A stretch of DNA of 64,000 nt from Corallium rubrum (Eukaryota; Cnidaria; Anthozoa; Scleralcyonacea; Coralliidae), in contig OZ036007.1 in the NCBI GenBank assembly GCA_964035015.1, positions 7,804,840 to 7,868,839 on the forward strand, read 5' to 3'. Within the stretch, counting starts at the first letter, position 1, and every line of letters begins with the position of its first letter. A program made the position numbers and the translations under genes. Below are positions 34,471 through 57,400 of the stretch, in pieces. The notes under the pieces were generated by a model. It had not been told where the DNA came from and did not search any database. It worked only from the letters and a program-made list of their open reading frames with translations.

Positions 34471-34685
34471 CTTTGGAGATGTTCGACAATGGTTGGTTTA
34501 GGCAAAATACACCATAAAACGCATACGACATTAGCTCCACCAAAAGTATTCAGACTAGAGGGCAATTTTGCTTTAACTAAATGTATGGCCGGCAATATTG
34601 TCAAGGACATTGGCACTATGGGTACCGTGAGCGTTAAAAGAATAAGAATTCAATGTTTAAATTAGTTTATTGTGCTAACTTTATG
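34471..34685 (-). promoter_or_regulatory. likely promoter/5' UTR of the transposase gene
   Basis: The 215-bp gap between the transposase start and the right 21-bp array contains no other feature. By position it must hold the promoter unless the array itself serves. No core promoter motif was recognised. Confidence 0.3.
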
Positions 34686-35015
34686 ATAGGTAATTTTGTT
34701 TTGTGCACAGCTAATTCTGTGTTGTGCACAGGTAATTTTGTTTTGTGCACAGCTAATTCTGTGTTGTGCACAGCTAATTCTGTGTTGTGCACAGTTAATT
34801 TTGTTTTGTGCATAGCTTATTCTGTGTTGTGCACAGGTAATTTTGTTTTGTGCACAGCTAATTCTGTGTTGTGCACAGCTAATTCTGTGTTGTGCACAGG
34901 TAATTTTGTTTTGTGCATAGCTAATTCTGTGTTGTGCACAGCTAATTCTGTATTGTGCACAGTTAAATTTGTTTTGTGCACAGCTAATTCTGTGTTGTGC
35001 ACAGGTAATTTTGTT
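34686..35015. repeat. subterminal 21-bp minisatellite, right array
   Basis: Inverted counterpart of the left array: GCTAATTCTGTGTTGTGCAC units, ~15 copies, running to the right terminal inverted repeat. Confidence 0.93.
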
Positions 35016-35085
35016 TTGTGATAAGATAACTTAGTCTTCTGTTCAGGTAATTTTATTGTTGTGTTTGCCGATAGGGGCCACCGTA

Positions 35086-35091
35086 CCAATC
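35086..35091. repeat. right target-site duplication CCAATC
   Basis: Direct repeat of 27091-27096. Confidence 0.8.
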
Positions 35092-35349
35092 AGATTGCTT
35101 GAAAAGCACTATTCACCTGCCAGGTAGGGAGTCACTATTTGTACAGCAGTTCATGTCATGACGTCATCCTCGTCGATACGGAAGTTCAAGAAAGTAACTT
35201 TTGATTGATGGAATTTTAAAAGCAATTCATTGCGCGCTATTTTGCATAATGGCGGGTAATCTGAATATTAATTTATACAACAAAGATCTGCATGATGTTC
35301 ATGTTCATCTAATAATAACTATTACAGTATATGAAATTTATTTATACAC

Positions 35350-35351
<2 letters not shown>

Positions 35352-35417
<66 letters not shown>

Positions 35418-35473
35418 CCAAAACTATCCCACAAGCAGTTGTCATTGGCAATTGCTTGGGTATATTATATGTC

Positions 35474-35517
<44 letters not shown>
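35352..35517. repeat. two (AT)n tracts
   Basis: (AT)n with ATGT interruptions at 35352-35411 and 35480-35517, separated by ~68 bp of unique sequence. Confidence 0.93.
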
Positions 35518-35518
<1 letters not shown>

Positions 35519-36060
35519 ACAACTGTTGTTACAGTTGCTATAGCCCTACAAATATTTTTGTTGTCATATTTCTATTTAAAAACAGCCCATTTTCTAGGAC
35601 ATTGAACTCTAGATTACTCATTAATAGGTCAATACTTTGCTTGAGATCGATAAAAGTAATAAATAATAAAACAAATAAAACAATTCCCCTTTTATTTAGT
35701 GTTTATACGCTAAAACACTTACCTTATTTCCATTGGCCGTATAAATGATTGAAAAAATGAGACTCGGAAACATTGTCACATCGATTTCTTACTAATACGC
35801 GTTTAAAAGAATTTTATCTATAATTTCTATTAATACAATTTCCTTACCTTATAAAGAAACTGCTCTATAAACCAAAAAGAAAGACAACGTTCATCTTGCA
35901 GGGTTGTAAAATATTTTCCATGATTTCCAAATCACAATTTTCACAATTTCTTGAAATTCTTCGCTGACATGCAATCTCTCCCGCTGACCAAAAAGGGGGT
36001 GACTATGGGCTCGAGATTAATCAGTCGTTCCTGTAACCAATAAACTATTGTGATTGTAAG
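35518..36060. other. intergenic, nothing recognised
   Basis: AT-rich without gene, RNA or repeat family that I can name. Confidence 0.4.
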
Positions 36061-36770
36061 AGCATTGTACGCAATAAATTACTGCATTGTAATGGTGAAA
36101 GAGGTTATTAATGAAAGCCTTCCCCCCCTGAACCCCCTAACCCTAATCTCAAAAATGTGAATTTCCCGGGGGAACCCTAACCCTAACCTGAAAAGTGTCG
36201 GGGGAGGGAGGGGGGGTTATCCGCGTCGTCGCCGGCCCTGCACTCCTAATATTGTTGATAATTTATGGCCAACAGTTATTGGCAAAGATTGTGGGATGCG
36301 CAGTGAAGTTCAATCCGTCAACTGGCGCATATTACAATGCAATAATTTATTGCCTAGCTGATATGTCACCCGATCCGCACGTTGTACCTAATAAACTACT
36401 AGATATTATATACACATTGTATCCAGTAAGTTACTGGAAATTGTTTAATTGTAAGATGCGCCAATTTACGGATTAGAATTCACTGCGCATCACACAATCC
36501 TTGGCAAGAACTGTTGACCATAAGTTACCAACGCTATTAGGGGGGTTGGTCGGGTAGGTGGAGGATAACCCCCCCCCCCCCCCGACATTTTTCAGGTTAG
36601 GGTTAGGGTTAGCCCCGGGAAATTCACATTTTTGAGATTAGGGTTAGGGGGTTCGGGGGGGAAGGGTTTCATTAATAACCTCTTTATTGAAACAATTTCC
36701 AGTAACTTACTGGATACAATGTGTATATAATATCTAGTAGTTTATTAGGTACAACGTGCGGATTGGCTGG
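36061..36770. mobile_element. large complex foldback with CCCTAA-like blocks
   Basis: Several nested inverted pairs. CCCCCTAACCCTAATCTC at 36,132 pairs with the complement near 36,637. GGGATGCGCAGTGAA (36,293) pairs with TTCACTGCGCATC (36,479). CCAGTAAGTTACTGG is at 36,423 and 36,699. G- and C-runs flank the loop. The CCCTAA units are too few to be a telomere. Confidence 0.65.
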
Positions 36771-37328
36771 TGTATGCAACCGCGCCGTAAACTGTGAAGT
36801 AATACGAGTACTTCGTGCAACATTGTTGCGATTGCAAGTTGAAAAGCGTTAAGTAATTAATTACCGAGAACCAAGGCTTTTAGCCAAATACAGCCCGAGG
36901 GGCCGCATTATACTTAACGCTCTTCAGCTTGCAATGCAACAATGTTGTAAAGTTGAGGAGGTCTTCGAAAAAATATACAATTGCTATATATCGCCCTGTT
37001 GACCAGGGCAATATATATCTACAGTATATACAGCGCCTTGAATTTTTCATTATCTGTTCTGTTAGGATATATCGTAGATACAGCACTAGAAAGAACAGAG
37101 AAAACCGACTCAACTATTAAATAAGCGCCGTTATTGCACGTATTAGTTACCCACCTCAAACATTGTCACGCAGTAATGATGTTGTTGCAAGTAGAATCAG
37201 TTGAATCAGCATGTTGCAGCAAGTAGAATTGGAGTCTACTTTTTTCAACAAATTGTTTTCAGTCAACTTGCAGCAAAATCATTGTTGTGTGACAATCTTC
37301 AAGGTGGGTGGTAATTCGTACAACAACG
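36771..37328. repeat. palindromic TTGCAAC-rich repeats
   Basis: Inverted CAACATTGTTGC / GCAACAATGTTG units and a second block around 37,140-37,320 sharing ACCCACCTCAAACATTG with the repeat at 47.0-47.3 kb. Non-coding. Confidence 0.6.
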
Positions 37329-37337
37329 CTTTTCAAC

Positions 37338-38104
37338 AGTTTGGGTTTTGGTCGAGGGTCGAGTGTCGAGGGTTGCAAGTCGAGGGTCGAGGGTAGTTGG
37401 TCGAGGGTCGTAAAATATGCTAAAATTTACGCGCATAATTCAGTTCCTTCTAGCGGCACAAATAAAACTTCGACGTATAGGCTAGACAAAAACAATTGCG
37501 GCGGAAGATATTTTTTGGACATTCGATACGCACGCGGCAAGGTGTTTTACTGACAGGAAATATTTGGTAAATTTGTTTAGAAAACTGGTAACCTATTAGC
37601 CATGTTTTCGCATTTTTATTCGTGTATTATCTTCATGTATTCCGATCCTTTACCATTTCGCAAGCGGTATGAGCAACTCAAGGGACAAATAGAAGCAAAC
37701 CTTCCGCGCTATTTTTGTATAAAATCAACAGAGAGTTGCCTGCGGAGGAGACTCATATTGAATGTACATTAGATTTTGGAAACAGGTCGTAAATCGTAAT
37801 CATACAAATTCTTGGTTTATGAAACAACTTTACTCGTCCGGAAAAAGACGTCTCCGAAAACCATGCAGGAAAGCTTGAATCAAACCGTCTTCACAAGTCT
37901 TCCAAAACATTGAAACATCATCCACTTTGCGTAAATGCCGCGGCAAGAGTTTTTTTACTTGAAACACAAAATAAGTTAATTCATGATATTATATATTTCA
38001 AAAATATTTTTAGCATATTTTACGACCCTCGACCAAGTGGACCAACTACCCTCGACCCTCGACTAGCAACCCTCGACACTCGACCCTCGACCAAAACCCA
38101 AACT
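37338..38104. mobile_element. Mutator-like 767-bp element with 9-bp target duplication
   Basis: Termini AGTTTGGGTTTTGGTCGAGG and complement, ~85-97 bp long, contain tandem TCGAGGG heptamers and differ by one substitution and one ~11-bp indel. Perfect direct repeats CTTTTCAAC flank it (37329-37337, 38105-38113). Long inverted termini plus a 9-bp duplication fit a Mutator-like non-autonomous element. No transposase inside. Confidence 0.8.
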
Positions 38105-38113
38105 CTTTTCAAC

Positions 38114-40592
38114 AAAGTTGAAAGTTGAAGGAAAATGTTTGCCGTATTACCTCACCTTAATTACGTAGTCATTTTCACACAATTCAAAAAGTAGAAATGA
38201 GTGAAACTTGAGGTGAAGCTATGACCCGCTGTTTTTCACTTTTTCATTATAATAGTAATATACAATATATTACAACTCCTAATCTCAACTTATACGATGC
38301 GTGTTTTCGGCTCTTGATAAAATAAATCACTTTTGAACAGATTAAATTTGCTTTGTAATAACGGTGCATACGAAGTCTCAAATTTCAAAATTATTTTTTG
38401 TGTCATAAAAGCTGTATTTTACGCAATATTCAGATTATGCGAATTTACATTTTAAAAGTTGTTATTACAACGGATAATTTATTGAAAATGATGCTTTTTG
38501 TTCAAAAGATTATTTTCTGATTTAATATCGTGTTTTATCTCATAATTTAAGTGCTATCTTTTTTTCATGAAATATCTAGCGAAGAAAATTGTATTTTATA
38601 TAATAAAGTTATATTTTAGTTAAAATATTATTAATATCAATGCCCAATCTTTATTAGATCAGAACAAGTTTTTGATATATTCCGTCGTTCATTAAACGGC
38701 TCTTGGATATCTATTTATAAACGCCATGCCGCGTTGACAACCTGCTAAACAGACATTTTACCATTATTTATTTCTTTGTCATTAAGATTTCGAAATATAT
38801 GTACATATACCTTTAGGAGGCCGATGGCGATGATTGAAAAAAAAATTTCCATTAAATTAAATTAACGACAACGGTTTTGACAGACACTATCGACTGCGAC
38901 CACTATCGACTACGTTGTGATATCCTCGTGAATTCGTTTTAAAATATATTGCCGCTATTCTATAAGTCTTCTAAATGGTTTATGTTCTAAACATTTGCTC
39001 TAATTGTCCAGCAAAACGTGACAAGAAAAACAGGTGCCCTGAATATTTTTGGGTTTTAAGAGGGGGGCAAAGGGGAACACTTGTCACGAGTTCACAGATA
39101 CGTTTTTGGCATTTCACGAATCACAAAAAGTAAAATTACATCTTCACGACTTTTTCAACAGTTCAATCACGATTCACGGGACAATATTGCTCTAAATCAC
39201 GATTCACAAAGCAGTCAAAAATAGTCAATCACGGGTTCACGAAAATACTCTTCCCCCCCCTTTTTTTTTTAAGCTAAGTCATGTCGGTCACCCGTTTTTG
39301 AACAACTACGTTTCCTTCAAATAAAATAACTGTTAAAACCTTGCATTTCCTTTCTTTCGAACTTCCTTTACGTGTATTTCGGCCATTTTTTGTTAGTTTT
39401 TCAAGCTGGGCGCGTTACAAAAGTGTTCTAATGGAACCAAGTGTCACTTAATTAACATTTCAAATACGCCATGATTGTTATTGCGATTTGCAAATAAGAC
39501 GTTGAACAGAACTCTACGAATATTTACAAAGTCCACCTGCCTGTCGACGTCCTCGATCTGAGAAGGTTACAACTTGTTTTTATATTCCTCTTTGTTCTTA
39601 GAATTCTTACTACAACTTTCCTCACGCGTTCTTGCTGTTAACTGAAGGTAATGCTCATTTTACGCTTTTCTACGCATTTGTTATTTTGTAATATATTAAT
39701 ATAAAACAAAATTGTGTGTTTATTTCTTCGCAGTTTTAGTTTGTCTAGTTATAAGTAAATTCGATCAGCTTGTGCGAACAGTACTTTTTTTCTGACGACT
39801 ATAAAAATGCGTTTACAAACTTAAGGCTGATTTTTACTCCGGCTTTGTTGTTATACGTTACGTAAACCAGTATATGTATATATATATATATATATAATCT
39901 CTCTCTGGTGATTTGCCTAATGGCAGGGTTTTTTTCTCATGTTTCCATCTGTCTCTGTCCTGTGCCATCTGTTTCAGCTCTGTATAGCAAATCTTCTTCG
40001 ATCTCTTGGTCTTTTCCCATCCATTCTACCTTCAAATACCTCTATAGTAGCAATCCGTCGTGGTATATGCATCTGCTGCAAAGTGAAAAGGCAGTGGTAA
40101 ACTGGCAAACAATTTAGCAACAAATTACTGGCGTTTCGAGCGAATCTATTCGACTCAGTTCATCAGAGTAAAATGTGGTTGTTTACTTTTTGTCAGCTGT
40201 CATCGTTTCATCAAAAATACTTTTCCAAAAGAGAAATGTATAAATAAAAACAGTCGCTTAAGTTTAAGGTTCGGTATACTCAATCTCTGAACACAATACG
40301 GCGCGATAATTTGCCGATTTGGAATAGAATCAGGTCGCATCTGATACCAGTTATTCCGATAAAATCGTGCAGCGTTTTTTTGTCAATATTCTATTCTAAT
40401 GTGACACGCTGTGCTGACGTAGCGTCCTTATTGTTGTCTCAAGATAAATTTCGTTATTTTCTGCCAAAGTTTTCAGTTTTATTAAGCTGAAAAATCAACA
40501 CTACATTACAAAAAATAAGTATTTTTAATTTTCATCCCGTGAAGTCTTTATGTCCATTTTACTTGTTTATTTTATCATTAGATAAAATCTTC
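38114..40592. other. intergenic region upstream of the GABA-B-like gene
   Basis: AT-rich. Contains a small (AT)n at 39,877-39,895 and a repeat end CTGGCGTTTCGAGCG...CATCAGAG at 40,129-40,172 with hammerhead-like boxes on the minus strand. Otherwise nothing recognised. The receptor promoter should lie in the last few hundred bases. Confidence 0.45.
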
Positions 40593-52127
<11,535 letters not shown>

Positions 52128-52734
52128 ATTTAACATCAGAGGGGGGAACTAAGTTTATGCTGAAGATTTCAGTGAACTATCTAGCTGTTTTGTGATTGAG
52201 GTCTTTAGCTGAGGCTGACTAAGTGTACATATATTTATATATTCAACAAAGATAAGTGATCAAATCTCAAAAATTTAACCTGAATTTTTATAACTTCTCA
52301 TTTTATATTTGCAACCTCACATTTCAATTTAGAATTGCCCTTTTTGGAAAAAGGGACGATTTCAGCATTCAGCTCTGGATCTGATTGGACAAAGACACAG
52401 CGGCTATGTTGGTTGGTAGGTACAATAGCATCTAATTTAATATAATATTCTTTTGTACCTACCAACCAGTTAGCCATTCCCCAGAGCCTCTCCCGTGCTG
52501 GCGCACCAGCATGGGAAAGGCTCTGGGGACGAGAATGCCAGTTAGTCTGGTAGGTAACCACTAATTTCATTCTCGCGTCATCAGGGCTAAATCCACTTAT
52601 GACGATTGCAGTTTTACTTATAGCCACTAAAAACGCGCGAAATTTTAACCAATAGGAAAGCAGAAGTTTTTAATGGTTACCTGGCCCATATTCTTTGATT
52701 GGGCCAGGGCGTTCCCAGTGCCCGCGATCCTTAT
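52128..52734. other. 3' flank of receptor gene with small palindromes
   Basis: TTGGTAGGTACAA (52,410) and TTGTACCTACCAA (52,453) are inverted, as are CCCCAGAGCCT (52,480) and AGGCTCTGGGG (52,517). No gene seen. Confidence 0.5.
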
Positions 52735-52815
52735 GGTCCTGAAGTACGTATAGTTCCAGTCTTCTACGCAATCAGAAAACCGCGTAGGAGACTGGAACTA
52801 TACGTACTTTAGGCC
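52735..52815. repeat. perfect hairpin
   Basis: AGTACGTATAGTTCCAGTC pairs with GACTGGAACTATACGTACT around a ~25-bp loop. Confidence 0.8.
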
Positions 52816-54414
52816 TACATGTCCGCCATGTTTGACTTCAATCAGTTGCCGATGATAATATCAGTATGGCCGCCATGACGTAACGTGCAACATGACCGAC
52901 ACACGCGCGCAATGCATCACGGTGAGAACGGACTGCGTGATATTAAACCTGAGTGTCAGGCTCTCTTGGGGTTCAGGAGCGTGCCGAAGCGTATAATATG
53001 TATATACTTTAGTATATTTTCAAAGTGCTGTTTCAAGCGCTCAAACAAACAGCTGAAATAGATTTAAAAAAGTGAATGCATGCTAGTTTGCTTTGGGAAA
53101 GCCACACTCGTTTGGATCAATCTGTGGTCAATTTGGACTTAAGCCAGTTAATTTTCAACCCACCATAACTTCAACATATCACCTGCTAGAAATATATAAC
53201 CTGTTACTACACTGAGATGCGTTTGTGAAAGTTGCTAGTGTACCGTGTTCGATCGATTGCCTCAACGATGGTCAATCTCAGAAGGCAAGCACCGACACCA
53301 TCGTCGAAACCAAAAGTCAGTCAAACCAAATAACATGTTGGCTAATAATTATATGAAACGCCACCAAAAATGTTTCGCTTCAGTTGCCTGTTACGCTTAC
53401 ATGAACATGTTTAACGGAAACAAAGAGTCAAGATTCAAGATTCAAGATTCAAGAGTCATGCCTGTTTGTGCAGTGTAGGGATCAATATAAATTTCGAATT
53501 TTTTAATGTATTTCAGATCATTTCATTTCAAGAATTTCCAATGAATATTACACTTCGGTTAGCGTGATAAATATTTAGTATTTCACAAAAATGTATCGTT
53601 CTCCTTATTGCCTTGTAAAGTAAACACTTGGCTGATTGATTATTAGCCCTCTGGCCTCTAGTTAAATATTTAAATAAGAAAAACGTTTGCTTCGTGTTTC
53701 TGCAACTGTTATAGAAACACCAGGGGACGTTTGGGAGAAGGAGAAATTGTAGTGGAGACATGGCAAATCAGTTTTCTACGCCATTTCGAATATTCTCAAA
53801 TTATCACTAGTGTTTCTACAACGTACAGAAACACCAAAATAAGTCTTATATTTCTTTTATAAAATTTACAGTAATACCTTTAAACCGTAAATTCTCCCTA
53901 CTGTCAGGATAGCCTAATCGATGGCGTGTATAACCATGGCGTAGCCTCTATGTTTTCCATACAAGTTATATAGCCAATCACCGCTTGCGTTTTCATAATG
54001 TTATTTTATAAATAAATATTGGCACTCTTGAAAGAATTTTATAAATATTTTTTGTGGAGAAGCGATTTTTACTGGTTTTGAAAGCATGACATATTTTTAG
54101 CTCTCCAGAGATGAATTTCCACGGCCTTCCACCCTCAAAAATTTCGAGAGCAGTGACAGTGTCTAGCGCAATCGTGTATATAAAGTTGTTCAATTTCTTG
54201 ACAACGCGACACAGCCAGGACGTGATTAATCCTTTGGGGGGATCTTGGTTGTTTCTAGACGTTTCGCATGGATTATTATCAAACAGATTTGCATAATAAT
54301 TTATTCACAGCATGCTATCGAATATAAACCGACCAGTTGGGCGGATCCGTGTACTGGTTGGTGGTCGAAGCGATTCGAAAGCCATCTTCAGTGTGGTTCT
54401 CTTCGGGCATCAAG
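52816..54414. other. intergenic region upstream of the ferlin gene
   Basis: No repeat family recognised except a short inverted pair GTGTTTCTGCAACTG / TTCTACAACGTACAGAAACA near 53,695-53,835. The ferlin promoter and 5' UTR are expected in the last few hundred bases. Confidence 0.4.
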
Positions 54415-57400
54415 ATGTCGGAATACGCATTGTATGCGAGTGAACTATCCGCTACGAACCTTCCTAATATCGAGAGGTTCGGCAAGAGTGATCCTATTTG
54501 CGAGATCGAGTTCCAAGGTAAGAGAATTCCATCAGTAGTTGAATTTGTTAAGAGCAAAATCGTTCAAGTGATGCCAATGGTTCGCTCTAAGATTCCATAG
54601 CTTTTATTCGTTTAATTGCTTAAACTCCTACTTATCTTCGTTGTTTCAACGCTTTCTTCGGATACTACGGGCTTATAATGCTACTTGTTACAACTGCAGC
54701 GCTGTAAAATGGTTTGTTTTTCTCATTTTCTGAAGCGTTCAACTGCTCACTTGCCCGATTCAAATATGCATTAATTATTTACATTAAGACTGGAATTTTT
54801 CAAACCCAAATCATTGTCTACAGATTTGTCCGATCTTACTATTTTAAGGATTCAAATATCAACTATTATAGAAACGAATAAAGTGTATTTTCTTTTGAGA
54901 AAGAATACATATACTTCGAAGCCGTCGGGCGTTTGTCGACGTTGAAAATTGAAATGGGTGTTAAATATGACCTTTGCCTTGGACTTGATTCGACAGAAAG
55001 ATATATTCATTTTTCAAAGGCTTTTTGTACAGGTAGTTTACCCTTGCTTCGAGGAAGATACATTTCAGTTACAAAATCAGAAATTCAAGGTTTCTATTCA
55101 AAGGTGTGGATTTGATAGAAGATGGCATGTGACCTGCCACAATGCTAATAGTTCATAAACTTGTACATGTTTGCACGATTTGTGTACGTGTCAGAGTACA
55201 GAACCGCGAATATGTGTCTTTTCCTCGAATAATACTTCAATTTAAGCGTTGCCCAAATATATTCCCAAATCGCTTCCCAAATCGCTGTTCTGGTATTGTG
55301 GAGAATGTCTGAGATTTTTTTCTGGAACGAACTTACTGGTAATATTAATGTTGCAAATTAATAAGCGTGGTTTCATTTCCGTTGGTTTTTCTACTTCCGG
55401 TTTGCGCCTGATTGCAGGTTACTGGCGAGCCCTAATTTTCGGGAGGGGATTAGACAATTTTTGTTTTAAAAACTTGTGTTTATATATAATAAATTTAGGC
55501 ATAATTCTTGCCTTAAAATGCTTTTTTATATATCAGAAAATTGGACACAACCCTTGCCTGTTGTGCACCATAAAATTGGACAGATTTCTTGCTCTATAAT
55601 TGATTTTTCTTATGTCATAAAATTGGTCATAATTCCTGCATTTATGTTTTTATATATTAAAATGTCTTTCTCAGGTACCAAGGGTAAAACAGAAGTAATT
55701 GATGATGAGTTGAATCCAGTGTGGAAAGAGGTTAGCTGAAATATTAATAATTAAATATTCAATCTAGTAAAATAATTGCTATACACATAAAATGGATTTA
55801 TATACACAATGTGTGGAACTTAGTTCCAGAAAATATTCATAATTCCCCAATAGAGGGTGCTATGTCTGGTACCCCCCCCCCCCCCCACCACCACCACCAC
55901 CTTTCCAAATTTTCATATAAGCAATCAACCATTAACCCGCCACTCGGGGCATGGAACACCAAGAATTTCCAAGTTGCTTATTCTGTGGTGGGTTAAACCC
56001 TTTCCAGTGGTTGTGCCCGGGGTGGACTGGGGTGGACATGTCCACCCCAGTTCTTTTCCAGATCAATTTCTTAATTTTTCAAAATCCGTGGAGAAAACAT
56101 TGGGGGGGGGGGGGGGGGGGGACAAAGTAGTATTAAGACATTTTAAGATTGTGGATAATAAGATTAGTCAGTGGTGCTCCTGGCTGATAATCACTCTGGC
56201 ATTCAGGTAGGAGAACCGTGAACGGTCAGCAGTACTATTGCATTTCATGAAGGGTTACATAAAGTACACTCGGTGGCATCCCTTCCGCTGATATGAAGTA
56301 GTCAGGGCTCGGGCAAAGTTTTGTAATTGCCTCATTGAGATAATATGGAATTAATATATTCAAAGTCCTAAAATGTGTTTTCTTTTGTGCATTTTTATGA
56401 CATTTTATAACCTTCAGTATTCTGTAAAATCACCCCTCAGATTCCAAAATGTCTTAATTTGATAATTTTATATATTTATAATTAAATTGATAATTTTAAA
56501 AGCACATGTGATTTGCACATGCAAATTAAATTATTTACGTGTGTAAATTATTGCACACATTGTAATTTTGCTCCCGAAAAGGACTGCCTAATTCTCATAT
56601 AAAGCATAGGTGTACCAGGTGGGAGGGGGGGGGGGTGGGGGGTTAGGGGGTGTTTAATTGCCCACCCAAACGTTTTAAAAATGAAAATTTCAGGCACTCT
56701 TTGAAAGAAATTTTGGGTAAATTCGGGTAATAATTTGTTGTTAAATATTCATGAAAAATTATATTTTGAACTGTTTTAATATATTTTCAACTCTTTTGAA
56801 ATCGAGAGTTGCTGAAATGCCACTCCCTGGCTTTTGGAGGAACATTTTACAGACCCGAAAGATTAAAAAACATCATATAAAATACTAAAAACATGCAAAC
56901 GTCATATAGATACTCAGAATGCATACACTCAGTAGATTAAATACATTGTTTACAGTTTATTTCCTGATGTAATTCATATTGCATCAGTTTTGTAGTTACA
57001 TGTCTGTTATTTACTTGTTTTATATCTAAATGGGGGGAGCCCACAGCTACACCACTGACTCATTGCAATTTTGCATTCTATTGACTGTAGTTTTGGAATG
57101 CTTCCTCCAATTCATTTAAAATTTTTAGTCTTATGTGCATGCATTTTAATACTGATAAATGCCAGACAATTTTACTTGTCATGGGAAAAACCCACCAATA
57201 TAAGGGCTAAATATGACATACATGTATATTGTCTTTTTAGAAAATAGAGATTGACCTTCAAGGAAAACCACTATCAACTTCTGACAGTCTTACTGTGAAA
57301 ATATACGATCATGAGCTGATTGGGAAAAACAAGTAAGATGCAGTATAGCCACTGAATATCTTAGATTTGCATGTTTAAAATCTTAATTTTGATTTTCTTT

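Larger units (their letters stand above)
27097..35085. mobile_element. IS3EU-like DNA transposon carrying HECT ligase and transposase
   Basis: Inverted termini TACGGTGGCCCCTATCGG... at 27097 and the complement ending GGGGCCACCGTA at 35085 are flanked by a perfect 6-bp direct repeat CCAATC. The terminal ~85 bp match almost perfectly and run into inverted 21-bp repeat arrays (27168-27488 and 34686-35015). Inside, a HECT ligase gene (+) and a DDE integrase-type transposase (-) converge, with ~3.5 kb of repeats between them. TAC...GTA ends, 6-bp duplications and an integrase-like DDE enzyme are what I recall of the IS3EU superfamily; the assignment is an inference, the boundaries are seen. Confidence 0.82.

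Noticed and set aside
36132..36190. Interstitial telomere
   Set aside because: Too few CCCTAA units, and they lie symmetrically in both arms of a foldback.
53245..53478. 77-residue open frame in the receptor-ferlin interval
   Set aside because: No recognisable motif, no splice context and low-complexity C-terminal part (AAGATTCAAGATTC repeats).
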